64,000 nucleotides of DNA. Source: Sipunculus nudus (taxonomy: Eukaryota > Annelida > Sipuncula > Golfingiida > Sipunculidae). The stretch is taken from contig CM049307.1 in the NCBI GenBank assembly GCA_026874595.1, positions 59,092,870-59,156,869 of the forward strand, written 5' to 3'. Both the position numbers and the translations under genes were made by a program. Positions 1 to 12,442 of the stretch are shown piece after piece (within the stretch, counting starts at the first letter, position 1; every line of letters begins with the position of its first letter). The notes under the pieces were generated by a model that saw only the letters and a program-made list of their open reading frames with translations, made no database searches and was not told the origin of the DNA.

Positions 1-118
1 CCCAAGAATCTTTCAACAAGGCCGCGGAATCGAGAGGCAGTTGTCAGCTGGTTCAGGGAGGTGGAACGACAGAAGGGAGTAGGCAAAGAGGGTGAGAAGA
101 TGGCTCCATGGTTCCATG
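1..118 (+). CDS. SH2D4A: SH2D4-like coding exon (partial at left edge)
   Basis: Frame 1 is open from base 1. It encodes a charged linker (R-N-R-E-A-V-V-S-W-F-R-E-V-E) and the first SH2 residues A-P-W-F-H. The exon ends with a single G at 118 before donor GTATGT (119-124). That phase-1 end completes a Gly codon with the GT that opens the exon at 1447, giving WFHG-IISR. The acceptor of this exon is not in the window. Confidence 0.9.
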
Positions 119-3100
119 GTATGTATAAATAAGCCATGTTCAGTTCACACTATGCAGGTATTGACTTAATACAGTATCAAATAACATTTTACTGCCTCTA
201 AGTCTAGGTTCTGTCCACACCAAACCCATATTCATTTGTGTAAATTCAATACAGAGAAACTTCAAAATTACGACCAACAAAGAGACCTCAATGGAGTGGT
301 TGCATTTTTGAGGTGGTCATCTAAGCAAGGTTTGATATAAAGAGCTATAAGGAATTACGACCATGAAAAAAATGGTTGTGATTTTGAGGTGGTCACCTAA
401 AGAAGATAGTCGTTAGGAGAGGTTTTACAGTAGTTTGGCACTATAGTCCGTTCTTGTACCCCTGTCCACCTGATTTTTCACGATTATCTCTACATAAGAC
501 AAATTTGGCAAACAAAATTTGCACCATTGGCATAAAGAGGCAAAAGCGTAATTTTTGGTACCTTACCTACTTAAGATATAAATATTATTTGCTTTACGGC
601 CTGGTTGACATGTCTCATACCGGTATATATCCGTGGTTCATGGTGTCCCTAATATGCGCCATTGTTTATCCTCCTTGGATTTGGATATAAAGTAATGTGA
701 CGTAACAGTGAAGCGCGTGCACGCAAAGAATACAATTCTCGCTGTAAACAGAGGTCAGCAGCTCTTGATTATTGGTACCGTGAATGTTGGTGCCTCTTTA
801 GTACGTTATGTCTATTATGACGTCATCACTATCCCCTGATATGCCCATGTAACAGATTAGTGGCAAGATGTTGCTAAAGAATAGACTAGTTACTCATAAA
901 ATGGTTTTAAATTGTTTACAGGAAAATTACATAAGGTAGGCTATTATTTCCATAATAGTTAATTACGCTTTTTCCTCTTTTTTCTTCCCCAAGGTCAAAC
1001 AGTTTTGGCGTTCTTTGGTTCACAAATAAATAATCGCGAAAAAACAGGTGGACAGGGGTACTGGAACGGACTATGGTTGCTTTTCAGTTGTCATCATGTG
1101 TTCAAATGTTTATTATAAAGTCATGTGATAATGAGGAAAATAATAAATGATTACAATCAATTGTTGACAGAAAAAAATAATTTCAGTTGTAATAATTGTA
1201 ATAATTTGTCCACTGATAATGATATTTTTTATCTGCTGAATCATTTTCTTTTTAAAGTGATCAAAATAATCCAGTGTTCTTGAATCATAATAATAATCAT
1301 ATATTTAAATAATATATCATTTAATATTTCTAATTAATAAACAATATCATAACCATAATTATTATAGATATTATTATGATATAATACTGAAATAATAATA
1401 CTAAAACTGACCAGTGCATTTCCTACAGTGTCTTATATTTCCACAGGTATAATTAGCAGACAGGCAGCTGAGGAGTTGCTAGAAACTTGTCCTAAAGGGT
1501 CATTCCTGGTGCGATTGAGTGAGAAGGTGTGGGGGTATGCCGTATCATATCGAGCTGAAGATCGGTGCAAGCACTACTTAATAGATGCTTCAGATAACAA
1601 TTATGTGTTTTTTGGAACCAATCAAATTGCTCATCCATCTCTGGCTGATCTTGTTAAATACCACCAGGTAAGAGCTGCAAAACTTTTAAATAGTACATCA
1701 GCTTATATGGTGTAAACTGTCCAAAACAGTGATTATGTGTTACAGTCACGCGGTGTGACATTGGTTTAAAATTTTTAGATGCATAATGCAATATCCACTT
1801 TCACTGGTTGGATGAATCTTGGCCCTGTGCCAGTGCCTGGTGATGAAACCCAGCAAACTACGCTTAAATAAGCAACAGTTGATATGGAGGGTATTTTGCT
1901 TGTCTCTTTATAATTTAAAACTCTGGAATCATATTTATTATATATCACAGTGTATTAATGCAAATTCCTCCACCAAATGTTGCCATATGAAGGACTATCT
2001 GGTGGAAGTATATGTTCAAACAAATATAATGATAATTCTACGTCCACATCATGATTTGGATCAAGACAAGATTTCATTGACTTATTCTTGTTACTTGGTT
2101 CACGTCACAGATTTTCTACTAAAAATCATTAAAGAAATCCATGGATATCTTGTACAAAGATACAAAAGACATAGATGGGAAATTATAAGGACGTATCCGC
2201 ACTTAGTTCGCAACTAAACCGGATTATATTAAACCGGTTTACTTTAGTCTAGAAGTAGTCCGCTTTGCGTCCGCACTGTAGTTCGCTTTACAAAAGCCTA
2301 AACCGGTTTATTAAACACAATTTGAGTTTGTTATCCGCACTTAGTTCGTATTCCGATTCAGGCCTGCAAATGAGCGCTCCCTTGTGCAACGCATGCTGGG
2401 GCAACATCACGGCTAGCGATCAAGGCTGTTCGCTGAAACTGGACTCATTCGGAGTAGAAATGGGTTTGCCTGTTCGCACTAGAAACCGGTTTACTGTAAA
2501 CTGGACTACTGTAGACCGCCTTTCAAGCGGACTACAGTAAACTGAACTGATGCGGATTAGTGGCCTAGTGCAGACAGAGTAAACCGATTCACGATCCGGA
2601 TTATTTGCAAGTGCGGACACGGCACAAGTTGTGAACACAACTTACCGTATTAACAAGATGAGATCATTTTTAGCTCAGCTGACTATAAGTCATCTGAGCT
2701 ATAGTCGTGGTCCATTGTCCGTCGTCCGTCCGTCCGTCTGTCGTGCCGTCCGTCCGTCCCTGATGTGGCACATTTTGAAACCGTAAGACCTAGAAATCCA
2801 AAATTTGGCATAATGTTAGATGTCCCCAAGATCTCCTACCAAGCCGAAAACTGGGTCTTTGCGACTTTTGTTCCTTTGAGAATAAAGGAAAAACCTCAAT
2901 TTTTTATTAAAAACCTATTTTCACACTTCAGGACTGCCTAATATCGAAACCACTCATCTGTTTTTCCTCATATTTACCATAAATATTCCTCTATATAGTT
3001 CCTATGTACATCCCAAAAATTAGGTCTGTATTATATAATTTAAAAAAGTTATGGGCCCAAACATAATGCATTTTGTAAAAAATCAGGAAAGATATTTGAT

Positions 3101-4616
3101 CACTTAACACAAAACATGTTAAAGCTATGGACTTTTTTTCCAGTACTATAACTTTAATTAATCAAAATTAAATTGCATACCCAAAATTAGATCAAAATCT
3201 GTTAAATTTTTTAAATATTAACAAAAATAAAAAATTGGTACCTTAAATTTTGACCATGGCACGTTTTTTTCCTGTAAGTACTGTGGATCTAGTTTTCACA
3301 ACATGTACAAATAAGGATTTAATCTGTTAAAATCTGAAATTTGAAAATAAAAGCTGCAAAATTAGGTTAGTTATTGAATTTTTTTGGAGGCTCTTGTTGT
3401 ATTCCCTTACATTGTCAAGCAGTCCACTGTGGTCACTGTTGGTCATTCAGTGCAACTCTTTATGCTCCCAAGGTTGTTATGTAATCCCATCACTCGGGCA
3501 AGCCCTCTCTCTTGTTGAGCTTGATCAGGCTGCCAGCATAAATACCACAGGGAGCCTTTCTCTCCCCCCCCCCCCAACCCCATTCTGTTGACAGACCTGT
3601 ACTTTAAACAAGATGAATCTTATCATTTCACATTTTTTCAGCGATGAACAGTAACAACAGAGACCCCTCCCTGACCCACTGCTTTGATACACAGGACTAA
3701 TATACAAGACAAAGCTTATAATTTTAATGTTAAAAAAATTCTTTTTGTTGAGACTTGGACAATTTTGTTTTTTTAAAAGAAAAAAATGTTCAGGAATTTA
3801 ATCCTAATATTTAAATATGGTAAAATATTTGGACCTAATGTAAGTGCTAACTGACAAGATTGAAGAAGATATAAATACTTGGTAGCATTTCATTCATATC
3901 TCTTAAAGTTGGCAGGGCCTAGGTGTGAATAACACTGTTAAACCTAGTTTTTAAAATTAGGAATATTGGTCAAACTTAGTGGGATTAATTTTTAACTCAT
4001 ATGGCCATATATTTAACTTTTGAAAACTTAATTACCTTCACACTTTATTTGTTTATGAAATGGAATTTTTATATGACACTTACCGTAGGCCCATTTTTTC
4101 CCTTGGTGCAAACACTAAATGGTTTCAGGCCAAAGGTTTCATTTATTACACAGTCCATATGCTTTAGCTCATGTCCATTATTCTATAATTTACAGAGTTT
4201 CATTTAAGCTGGGCCATTTTCTCTTAGCTTTTCAAATGGTAATATACATGGAAAAGCCATAAGAAATAAAAATATTTTGCAGTTACTAATATTTTCCAAA
4301 ATTCAGCTGAGCGACGTGACCCATGGGTCCCTTGTTTATGTTTCAACAGACTACTTGTTACTGTTTATGTGACCATCAGCAGTTCTATATCATCACAGCA
4401 TGTTCATACTTTTTATTATGGTACAGCATGAGATAACATGTATATAATTACATATTGCTAATCTTTATATATTAAGAGATTATGCACTCTTTTCAGACCG
4501 AGCCAATCACTTTCATGGGACAGGAGAAGTTACAGATACCTTGCCCACAGTCGTCAGACCCTCCGGATTACTGTGAACTCTTCCACGACACCACAGATGA
4601 AGTCTCATATTTATAG
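1..4616 (+). CDS. SH2D4A: SH2D4A/B-like SH2 adaptor, 3' part of gene (3 exons)
   Basis: Partial gene entering from the left edge; coding exons are 1-118, 1447-1667 and 4497-4616 (stop TAG at 4614-4616). Joined, they give 152 residues of C-terminus. There is a short basic linker with a VVSWFREVE stretch, then an SH2 domain starting at APWFHG and ISRQAAEELL. The phosphotyrosine-binding FLVR motif is at visible residues 59-62 (Arg codon 1512-1514), followed by WGYAVSYR and KHYLIDAS. The last exon ends in a PPDYCELF tail. This arrangement, including the P-D-Y-x-E-L-F ending just after the domain, matches vertebrate SH2D4A/SH2D4B as I know the family. Those are cytosolic adaptors with a coiled N-terminal region and one C-terminal SH2 domain. 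I cannot separate A from B; invertebrates may have a single co-orthologue. The start codon and N-terminal exons lie outside the window. Confidence 0.92.
119..1446 (+). other. SH2D4-like intron
   Basis: A GT-AG phase-1 intron. The only structured content is the TIR element at 446-1071. The remainder, especially 1130-1420, is AT-rich with ATAATAAT-like runs and shows nothing else recognisable. Confidence 0.85.
446..1071. mobile_element. 626-bp non-autonomous TIR element (Tc1/mariner-like MITE?)
   Basis: The ends are long terminal inverted repeats. Positions 443-486 and the reverse complement of 1031-1074 match over 44 bp with about four mismatches (shared core GTACCCCTGTCCACCTG). If the element is taken as GTCCG...CGGAC, both sides are flanked by TA (444-445 and 1072-1073), as in a Tc1/mariner-type target duplication. 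No transposase ORF is present. The superfamily assignment is tentative. Confidence 0.7.
1447..1667 (+). CDS. SH2D4A: SH2D4-like exon carrying most of the SH2 domain
   Basis: The acceptor is TTCCACAG (ends 1446) and the donor GTAAGA (1668-1673). The 221-nt exon encodes most of the SH2 fold: helix A (ISRQAAEELL), the FLVR strand with its phosphotyrosine-binding Arg, WGYAVSYR, the KHYLIDAS strand and LADLVKYHQ. It ends in phase 0. The upstream in-frame ATG at 1428 lies in the intron before the acceptor and is not a start codon. Confidence 0.95.
2193..2621. mobile_element. short TIR repeat rich in AAACCGGTTT motifs
   Basis: Bounded by GTATCCGCACTT (2193-2204) and AAGTGCGGACAC (2610-2621), inverted repeats matching at 11 of 12 positions. 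Inside are several AAACCGGTTTA motifs, three 'TTAGTTCG / TGTAGTTCG'-type repeats and a strong hairpin near 2508-2540 (CTGTAGACCGC / GCGGACTACAG). It is visibly richer in GC than its surroundings. No coding capacity is recognised. I do not know the superfamily. Confidence 0.6.
2666..4334 (+). mobile_element. Helentron-like (rolling-circle) non-autonomous element, family 1
   Basis: The left end is TTTTTAGCTCAGCTGACT with subterminal repeat GCTCAGCTGA (2673-2682). A GTCCGTCC microsatellite follows at about 2718-2762. The right end has the inverse repeat TCAGCTGAGC (4303-4312), a perfect 12-nt palindrome GACCCATGGGTC (4318-4329) and a CCTTG end. Short subterminal inverted repeats plus a 3' hairpin are the known hallmarks of Helentrons and their non-autonomous derivatives. 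No Rep/helicase coding sequence is present. The same ends recur at 33024-37056. Confidence 0.6.
4497..4616 (+). CDS. SH2D4A: SH2D4-like terminal coding exon
   Basis: Acceptor CTTTTCAG ends at 4496. Thirty-nine codons begin TEPITFMGQEKL, contain PCPQSSDPPDYCELF and finish at TAG (4614-4616). The phase-0 junction with the exon ending at 1667 and the family-typical P-I-T ... G-x-E-x-L ... P-C ... P-D-Y-x-E-L-F signature make this the true last exon. Confidence 0.93.
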   Translation, partial: TEPITFMGQEKLQIPCPQSSDPPDYCELFHDTTDEVSYL

Positions 4617-4963
4617 CTAAAACTGCACTTATATAACTTAAACACTCTAGTCTGACTTTATTCAACATAACTTTATAAAATGCTTTTGTCTCATGTGATT
4701 AGGCTTCTTGGAGGGCATGCATGATATAATGTTAGCTGTTATGATACTATATCATTGAGGTTAAAGTTTATATTACTGTGGATTTAGCAATATTTGTGGG
4801 ATTAAAATCTTGTGTTTTGTCTTTAAAGGATCTTGTGTTATCAAACTAATAGAAAACCAGAATAATACAAGAGGTCAGACATTGGGTAACACTAGATATG
4901 TGCTCAATTTAGCACTTAACCTCAAGAAAGGCAAACCAATCCTGTTGCATGGTCCACATAAAA

Positions 4964-4969
4964 AATAAA
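4964..4969 (+). terminator. candidate polyadenylation signal of the SH2D4-like gene
   Basis: First canonical AATAAA after the stop at 4616, about 350 nt downstream. Another AATAAA-type hexamer lies near 5213. In AT-rich DNA such hexamers arise by chance, so this is only a plausible 3' end. Confidence 0.3.
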
Positions 4970-5935
4970 TGGATTCAGATATACACAAAAAATTAATATA
5001 CAGAATCTTCCCTAGCATCATAATCTCACAAAAAAATTATGTTGAAATGGCTCTAGTGTTTTCTGGGTTATTTTGCTGACAGACAAACAAAGATGGATGA
5101 AAACATAACTTCCTTGGCAGAGGTAACTGAGCTTTCAGTAAGACTGCTGGAATATGTATAATCTTATAGAGAAGCTAGTAAATGCAAGCTATTTTATGAT
5201 TATTCAGTGTATTTAATAAATCATTGAGAAGTTTAATTAATTAAATTTGCCAAAAAAATTGCTATTTATTTCTAAATTTGTTTGTGCTAATAAAGGCATA
5301 AACAAAGAACATTTGTAAGAGTCAAAAATTAAAAGATGTGTTAATAATGGCATAATTTTTAATTTTTACCTCTTACAAATGCTCGTTGAGTTCTTAATTT
5401 TTTTAAATTGATAGCCCATAAAATTACTAACTCAAAAAACACTCACAAATATTTCTGAATCCACAAATTTTATACCTCTGCGGCTGTGCCAAGCTAATGC
5501 ATATTTAAAAAAATCAGGGATCTGTACTTCCATCATGGCTAGATTTCAGAACAGTTGATTTTTGTATGGCATAAAAGCAGCATTACGTGTATTTTGAATG
5601 TATCTTTGTTTATCATTGTATAACAGTTATAAAATCTAAACTACATGTACTTCTGATGAACTGGCAAGAAATTGAGTAAGTTAATGATTTCTTTAGGACA
5701 TGCTGTAACCTGCTGAAAGAAAAATGCAAATAGATTGGAATTTTCCCGAAGAAACCTGCAGTTAAATATCTGCCCACCAGGGGTCTATACTACACTCAGT
5801 CACACTGCAGAACCAGACTGGCATGTGTACAACTCAACTAGTTATGGCTTGTGTGTGTCACATTCTAAACCCCACAATGCACCACGGCTTCTTAATACAC
5901 AGATGGCATAGGTATAGATGAAGTGAAGAGGGTAA

Positions 5936-6278
5936 GGCCAAAAAAAAATAAAAGGTATGGTACTCAGGCACCGCCATCAATTCTCACCTCCCCCCCCCCC
6001 CCCCCATATCAAAAATTTTTATTTTTATTTCAATATAGAAACTTACTAATTTAGAGCTCCAGCCCCTCAGGCATTTCTTTCAAGAGAATAAAATAATACA
6101 GTTTTGATAACATTTCATGCTTTTACCTGTTTAGCTAAAAATATCTGTTATTATCATGTATTTCCCTGACCATATGACATTTTTATCAAAACATACAGGA
6201 AAGGTAAAAAAAAATTGTCCTCCCGCATTGATTTCTGAAAAAAAACTGCCTGAAAAGCAAAACTTATTTTTTGGGGCC
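5936..6278. mobile_element. PIF/Harbinger-like MITE, copy 1
   Basis: The element runs from GGCC to GGCC with imperfect ~35-bp inverted ends (GGCCAAAA...TCAGGCA / TGCCTGAAAA...TTTGGGGCC). It is flanked by the 3-bp duplication TAA (5933-5935, 6279-6281). A TWA target duplication is characteristic of PIF/Harbinger transposons. The internal parts (TTTATCAAAACATACA, TGATTTCTGAAAAAA) are shared with the copies at 12160, 16742 and 29855. A C homopolymer expands one side. Confidence 0.75.
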
Positions 6279-9200
6279 TAATGTAGTCTGTTACAAGTGC
6301 ATTGGATAGGAATTGTTTCAAGGCAAATTACATAAACATGGGTATTTTTGTGGTAAGGACTTCACAGAAGAGGTTATATTTTGCAAGCAAGCACATGTGC
6401 AATGTTACAGAGGGGGTTTCTGTTAATTGTAACAAATTTTGATTTTAAATTTTGACAGTTGAGACAAGTAGTCCTGAATGTCCCACAGTGCCTTACAGGA
6501 AGAGGTTCGTTTTGATTAGAAACTACCTCTGACGGAAGGCTATACAAAACACTGTACAGAATGTTCAAAATGTAATCCAATACCTTATTAATTCTTTATG
6601 TTTGTCTAAAAACGGCCAAGTATTATATAGACATGGCATTGACAGCATTTTAGAACTGTTCAAACAAGGCATAATTATATGCATTAACTTGCATGCTTTA
6701 TTTTGCCAATAAAGTGTGGTACATAACTAACTAGGGAAACTATCCAGAAAGGTCATTTGGTACGTGATCCATTGAGCTTCCAAATAATGACTGACCTCTG
6801 GTGGAAGTTACTGGTACTGATGTATGTGTTAAAAATATTCATGTTTGGTGTTCTGGTCAAAAAAGACACTTTTATTTTGAGAACAGCTGTGCAAGGTTCT
6901 TATGAATATTATAATTAATTTAATAAAGTTATACAAGTTTCATAAAAGGACCTCAAGATGCAGTTCCCACTGTATGTATGGCTCTTTTATTACAAATAAG
7001 TGAAATGACTTTACTAAAATGAATAGAGATCGATATACTTATTATTATTTGATACTTTAATTCTATCTTTTCTAAATTTGTGGATGGTCTTGTCGATGAT
7101 TCATGGAATGTGTGATTCAATTCTTGTATGTTTAAAATATATCCACTGGTTTATCACTGACATGTACATGTTAAAACATTAACATGTTAATCATGTTTGG
7201 CATTCATTATGATAGAGAACAGGAATACCTGACATGAGCTCTGATTCCAAATGCAGATCTGGGTAACAAAATGCGGTAAAAAATAAACATGAAATATAGA
7301 AATAAAGTGAGATTCCATATGCGAATATCCACCGAGTGGAATGTATATCCAGCAAAACAAATTCTACATGTAGTAAATTTTGCAGGTTCTGCATGGTATA
7401 CAGGATAGAAAATATAACATGCTACTGTAGCATTATGTACACAAAATCTTTCAACATGCAAGTCCTATTCTGCATGCCACATTCCATTTAATTATGCAAT
7501 TGTGGTTTTAAATGTATAATCCATGGAGAGCCTTTGCTCTGGTAGTTCATGGGCTCGATAAAAGGGGGCAGCAGCATCTGTGGTAAAACCCAGTGAAGGA
7601 CCAGTCAGTGCAAGTCAGTTATTGGACTGCCAGACAAGTTACGTAATGTCCAGATTACAGTCCTGTTACATGCAACCAAACTGACTCCTTTGCACTGTGT
7701 ATGACTGTTTTAAAATTATTTTTGAAGACTGCTGATAATGCAAAAGCTCAACGCCTCAGCTGCTATCACATGGTGCAGGTCTTCAAGGCAGCATTTAAAA
7801 TGTTTTAATGTTATAAATGATATTTCATAATAGCAAAAATTTATCATAGACCTTTCATAATTTCGCATGTCAGCTGGTTTCCGTAGTTACCATGATGATT
7901 TAACTGTAATCCTGTGTTCCCTCTATATTTAGCACAACCTGATATATATTATCGTAAAATTGTATTTTTGGGTAGCTATGTATTAATCAAATCAACTTTT
8001 CAATGGTAATTGAAATTTGTAATGAATAACTTAAAAATTGACAGCTCTAAAATAATAATTTAATATTTTTGTAAGCATATGTATCAGTAGATGCAAACAG
8101 TTTTGATACCATGATTTAGCTGCGCTCCAGTGGCAGATCAAAATCAATACAAGGTGGTGTAAAATTCAGGCAGATGTATTAAATATAGTGACTTGTAACA
8201 AAGGATGTGGAGCTGAATAGATATTGATATGATTACAGAAGATTTAAAAGAAGAAAGCAGTTGTTAAATGAAAACTAAGATTTTTTTGTAATTGTGAATC
8301 ATATTTGACTGTGTCATATAAAAAATATTTTGAATTATGGAAGGATGTCTGGACATATTAAAGAGCACAAAAGTCAGGTGTGTACAATGGTAATTTGTTT
8401 CTGACTGGGGGGGGGGACTTCCCAAATTTGGGCAGAGTGGCAAGTAAAATTAATGAAAAGCAAAAAGAATAAATTCTAATAGAGAAAGCAAAAGATTGTT
8501 AAATTAAAAATAATAGAAAATTGCTGGCTAACAGTCTCTAAATTCTAGATAATATAACCTTAAATTTTGTTAGTTAATGTATGTTCAGAAGTACAAGAAC
8601 TAATTTAATTCTCCAGCTGAACTCTCCACTTTATTCTGATAATAGGAGTTTATCACAACTAGTGTCTGTTCTGCTGTCATGGTTACAAAGGTCATACAAC
8701 AATATCTAGGGTTTCTTCTCTGTATAATTGTCAATGTAATCATTTACATCTACTGTAATATCAATGACCAGTAAAACCATTGTATTCAGTTTTAAGCTTG
8801 TATTCACAATTCCCGTTTGAAATGCCAATTGAAAAATGTACTTTTTCAAACTGGGAGTTGTGCTGACCTGTGTAATCCCTGTGCCTCTCTTAATTAAAAG
8901 TTGCACGCACTAATAACAACAATAAGTTCTGCTTGTATTTAATGTTTGGAAGAATAAACAATAATGGTTTCTGTGGAGGGGTAAATAATTAAGTGAAAAG
9001 GTCTTTAAACTTTCAGAAATCACGTCTCATGATCATGACTGCAAATCAGATTTAAGGATCTCGCAGATTATTTCATAGATCTGTAAAATTATTGTGATGT
9101 GTGTATTGCCAAATGTGATCAGATTAGTATTGCTATAGATCTATCATAATCTTTAATTATTTATCTCAAGATTTTATCTTTCATCTATAGATGTAGCATG

Positions 9201-12159
9201 GAAATTATTAGATTGATTTTTTTTCCTCTAGTTGTTTCTGGTATAATTTCTAGTCAGTGAGACCGAATCTATCTTTCTGTCACAATATAAAGTATTACCT
9301 CTTTACACAGACTTTTCTTTTAAAAAGTGTAGTAAAACTGTGTCTTTTTTACCCAAGGTTCGCATGCATTAGGGTATTGCCGGAAGAGTATACCACAGAA
9401 ATTTGAAGCTAATGTTGTTGTTGGCCAGACAGAATTTATCCATATGGGTGATATTTAACTCCAGAATGGTAAAGCACTGGTGAAAAGGCAACACCTACCA
9501 ATAGGTAATGTGATTATGTAACTAATCATGATAAGTGATATCTTAATAATCAATGGTGCTATATATTACTGATTGTAATCTACAGGAGCTTACATAGTAG
9601 CGTCTTATATGTGTGCACTGTATTTCATTGTCTTGAATGAACGGCAGATATACCTGTTGCGCAATAAGTGTAGATTTGTGCTGCAACTGTTCTGATGTAA
9701 TTTTGTTGATGCATGAAAATAAATGGTCTATTTCTTTACACGCCTTTACATACTTTATTGAAGTATACTGTTTACACCTCTAGGGTAGTTCTTAGAATAT
9801 TATAAAATTACTGGTTAATTGTAAAACTTGAAAACTGGCAGATCATATAGATTCCACTTTACTTGATCATTGATCATACTTATACTCCTATTAATGGCAA
9901 ATCATAAATGGTTTCAAACAGTTTTCAATCCACATTTAAACCGCATTCAGATGGCTAACAAAAGTGTATTGAATCCCTTTTTGCCAAACATTTCAGTTTT
10001 CAAGCTGGACTGAGCTTTCACATGGCTATGAAATTTGAATCAAATCATTTTTCGGTCAAAATGAATGTGACATAACTCGTGGTTAATGGTTTCATATGAC
10101 GCTCTTGATTTGGGAGGCATGACGTGTGCATGTGACATAGACGCATTTGCCCAGACCATGTTGATTCATTTGCCATTTGGAAGCACCAAGCCGATTTCTG
10201 CATTCCGCATTGGCCAAATGGCATTGGCGTAGTTGCCACGTGAAAGGGGTATAAATTGATTTACTGGGGTCTGTGTATATATGTATGTGCATGACACATT
10301 TTTCAATGTGATAAATAACTTTATCAGCTGGACCAAATGTAGGACTTAGTATCACAATGTTGATTGGTTCGTAAAATACATTAATACAATAAAGGAAAAC
10401 TAGGTATACAATCGCAGCCAATTAATTGATATATATGGACTGTCAATATATTGATTTAAGTAATAAACATTAATTATCATTAGTAGCAACCAAACTAAGA
10501 AGTTGCCAATTTTCATCAGCGTCCATAAGTGTATGTTGACAATTGGATACTTTCTGTCTACCTTACTGATGCTGTGATAGTCTCATATTTTCTTGGTAAT
10601 AATTATTACATTACCAGTAGACGTATTCTTGTATTAAAAAACCAGTGTTTTATTACTGAATTCAGATGTATCATTCGCGTCAAGACAAGCACATTATCAT
10701 GTCATTGCAGTAGGATATGCATGTCATTGTCAAATGATATTTGTATACATGAATATCATGTGATATATTTTCGTACATGATAATAAGTGGTTATTGTGTT
10801 CTGTATATATCACTCTCCTGCTGAACCTCGACTGTTTTAGGATTAATGATATAATGCAATATTAATAGCAATAAATCACTTATCATCATTGATGTTATTT
10901 TTAGCTGGAAACTAAGGTATATAGAGTTGATATGGATTTTACAAAGTCAGATGGGAGAATGTAATGTTGCACTTCAGCACCCCCTGTTGATCAGATATTG
11001 AACTAATATCTTAATTACATTCATTTAAACAGTTTTACAGCAGTTTATTCCTATTTTACAACAAATTCACTTTATCATTACAAATGTTTTATTTTTCCTA
11101 CTTAACTTCGATTGTAACAACTTGATAAATAAGATAATTAAAAATAGCTGGTTTCTTAATTTGCCACCTCTTATGATCATTGTGTAAGCAAAATTTGTAG
11201 TGAATGGAATTGCAGACCAGTACTATGTGACTTCACTGCTTCATGCAGGATTATGTCCCACATTTTATACGACTAAATGTAATGTAGAAAATCATAAAAT
11301 TGATTAAATTTCTAGTATGAAAACAGAATGTGAAGATTTGGCATAAAGACTTTTGTAATTCTGTACAGAGTTCATGGAACCTCAGATAAGTAACGTTACA
11401 TGTATTTAGAAATCTGCACTAATGTGAGCAAGTACCCCTCAATAAAAAGTGCAAGCTACTGCTCAATTATCAAATTAATCCTGAATTTAAAGTATTCCTT
11501 AAAATTTTAAGTCATTCTGTCATTTAGAGTTCATGCAGTTTAGAGTTCATGGACGTCTGATCACAAAATGAACCAGAATCCACAATCTGTGACACTTTTT
11601 GAAATTATAGAAATCAATCAGAACACAAGCAACAGTCGTAACATTATTTTATTATGCAAAATTGTTTCATATCTACAACAGACAACCCATTCAAATCTGT
11701 ACACCATGTAACTGTACATATTTTAATTCACAATTAATATTCAAAGGTGGTCAAAACATAGCTATGCCATGTCTCAATACAACTTTAATACTTCCAATTA
11801 TGTGTGTACACATCATGAATAAACTTTCTTTTATAACAAAACAGCATTATTTAAACAAATATGAATATGAATTTATCATACAGTGGTAGGTATACAACCA
11901 GTTGAGCTATATTTAAAAATGATTATTGAATAAATAAACTGTATTTTTACATTTCTAAGAAAGTATGTGTATATTCCTTGCATGAGAATGTCACACAAGA
12001 AAGAAAGCAGAAGTTGCCTTGATGCAGTACAAAGCCATATCCTCTTCATATAAATCCAAAAGGGAAAGAAGAAAATGTGCTTGTTTAATATCATATTGAG
12101 AATTCAAGATAATACTTTATAACCCAGCACTGAGTGTGCTTACAAATACTGATCCATTA

Positions 12160-12442
12160 GGCCAAAAAAAGTAAAAGGTATGGTTCTCAGGCACCGCCCA
12201 TGTAAATTTTAACCCACTGCATCAACAGTTTTAATTTTGATTCATCTTACAAGAAGATAAAACAATTTTGATCAGATTTCCTTTGTTATGTAGTGCTTTT
12301 ACCTATTAAGCAAAAATATCTCATTTTCAGGCTTTTCTTTAATCATATGACATTTTTATCGAAACATACAAAAAAGATAAAAAAAATATTGCCCACACTG
12401 ATTTCTGAAAAAATGAGCCTGAGAACCACCCTTTTTTTTGCC
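12160..12442. mobile_element. PIF/Harbinger-like MITE, copy 2
   Basis: Same family as the element at 5936. Flanks are TTA at 12157-12159 and 12443-12445. The left end begins GGCCAAAAAAAGTAAAAGG and the right end is AGCCTGAGAACCACCC...TTTTGCC. The internal TTTATCGAAACATACA and TGATTTCTGAAAA blocks are shared with copy 1. It is non-coding. Confidence 0.78.

Larger units (their letters stand above)
1668..4496 (+). other. SH2D4-like last intron with two nested-in repeats
   Basis: A phase-0 GT-AG intron of 2.8 kb. It contains the GC-richer repeat at 2193-2621 and the Helentron-like element at about 2666-4334, which together make up most of its length. A 132-codon open frame at 1819-2217 runs into the first repeat and has no recognisable domain. 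Confidence 0.85.

Noticed and set aside
1428-1446. In-frame ATG upstream of the SH2 exon (MSYIST)
   Set aside because: It lies before a good acceptor (TTCCACAG). The upstream exon at 1-118 supplies the matching APWFHG in the right phase, so this is intron.
1819-2217. 132-codon + strand ORF in the SH2D4-like intron
   Set aside because: No recognisable domain, AT-driven composition, and it runs into the repeat starting at 2193. Treated as chance.
10092-10421. 109-codon minus-strand ORF in the intergenic region
   Set aside because: No domain, no splice partners, no family resemblance.
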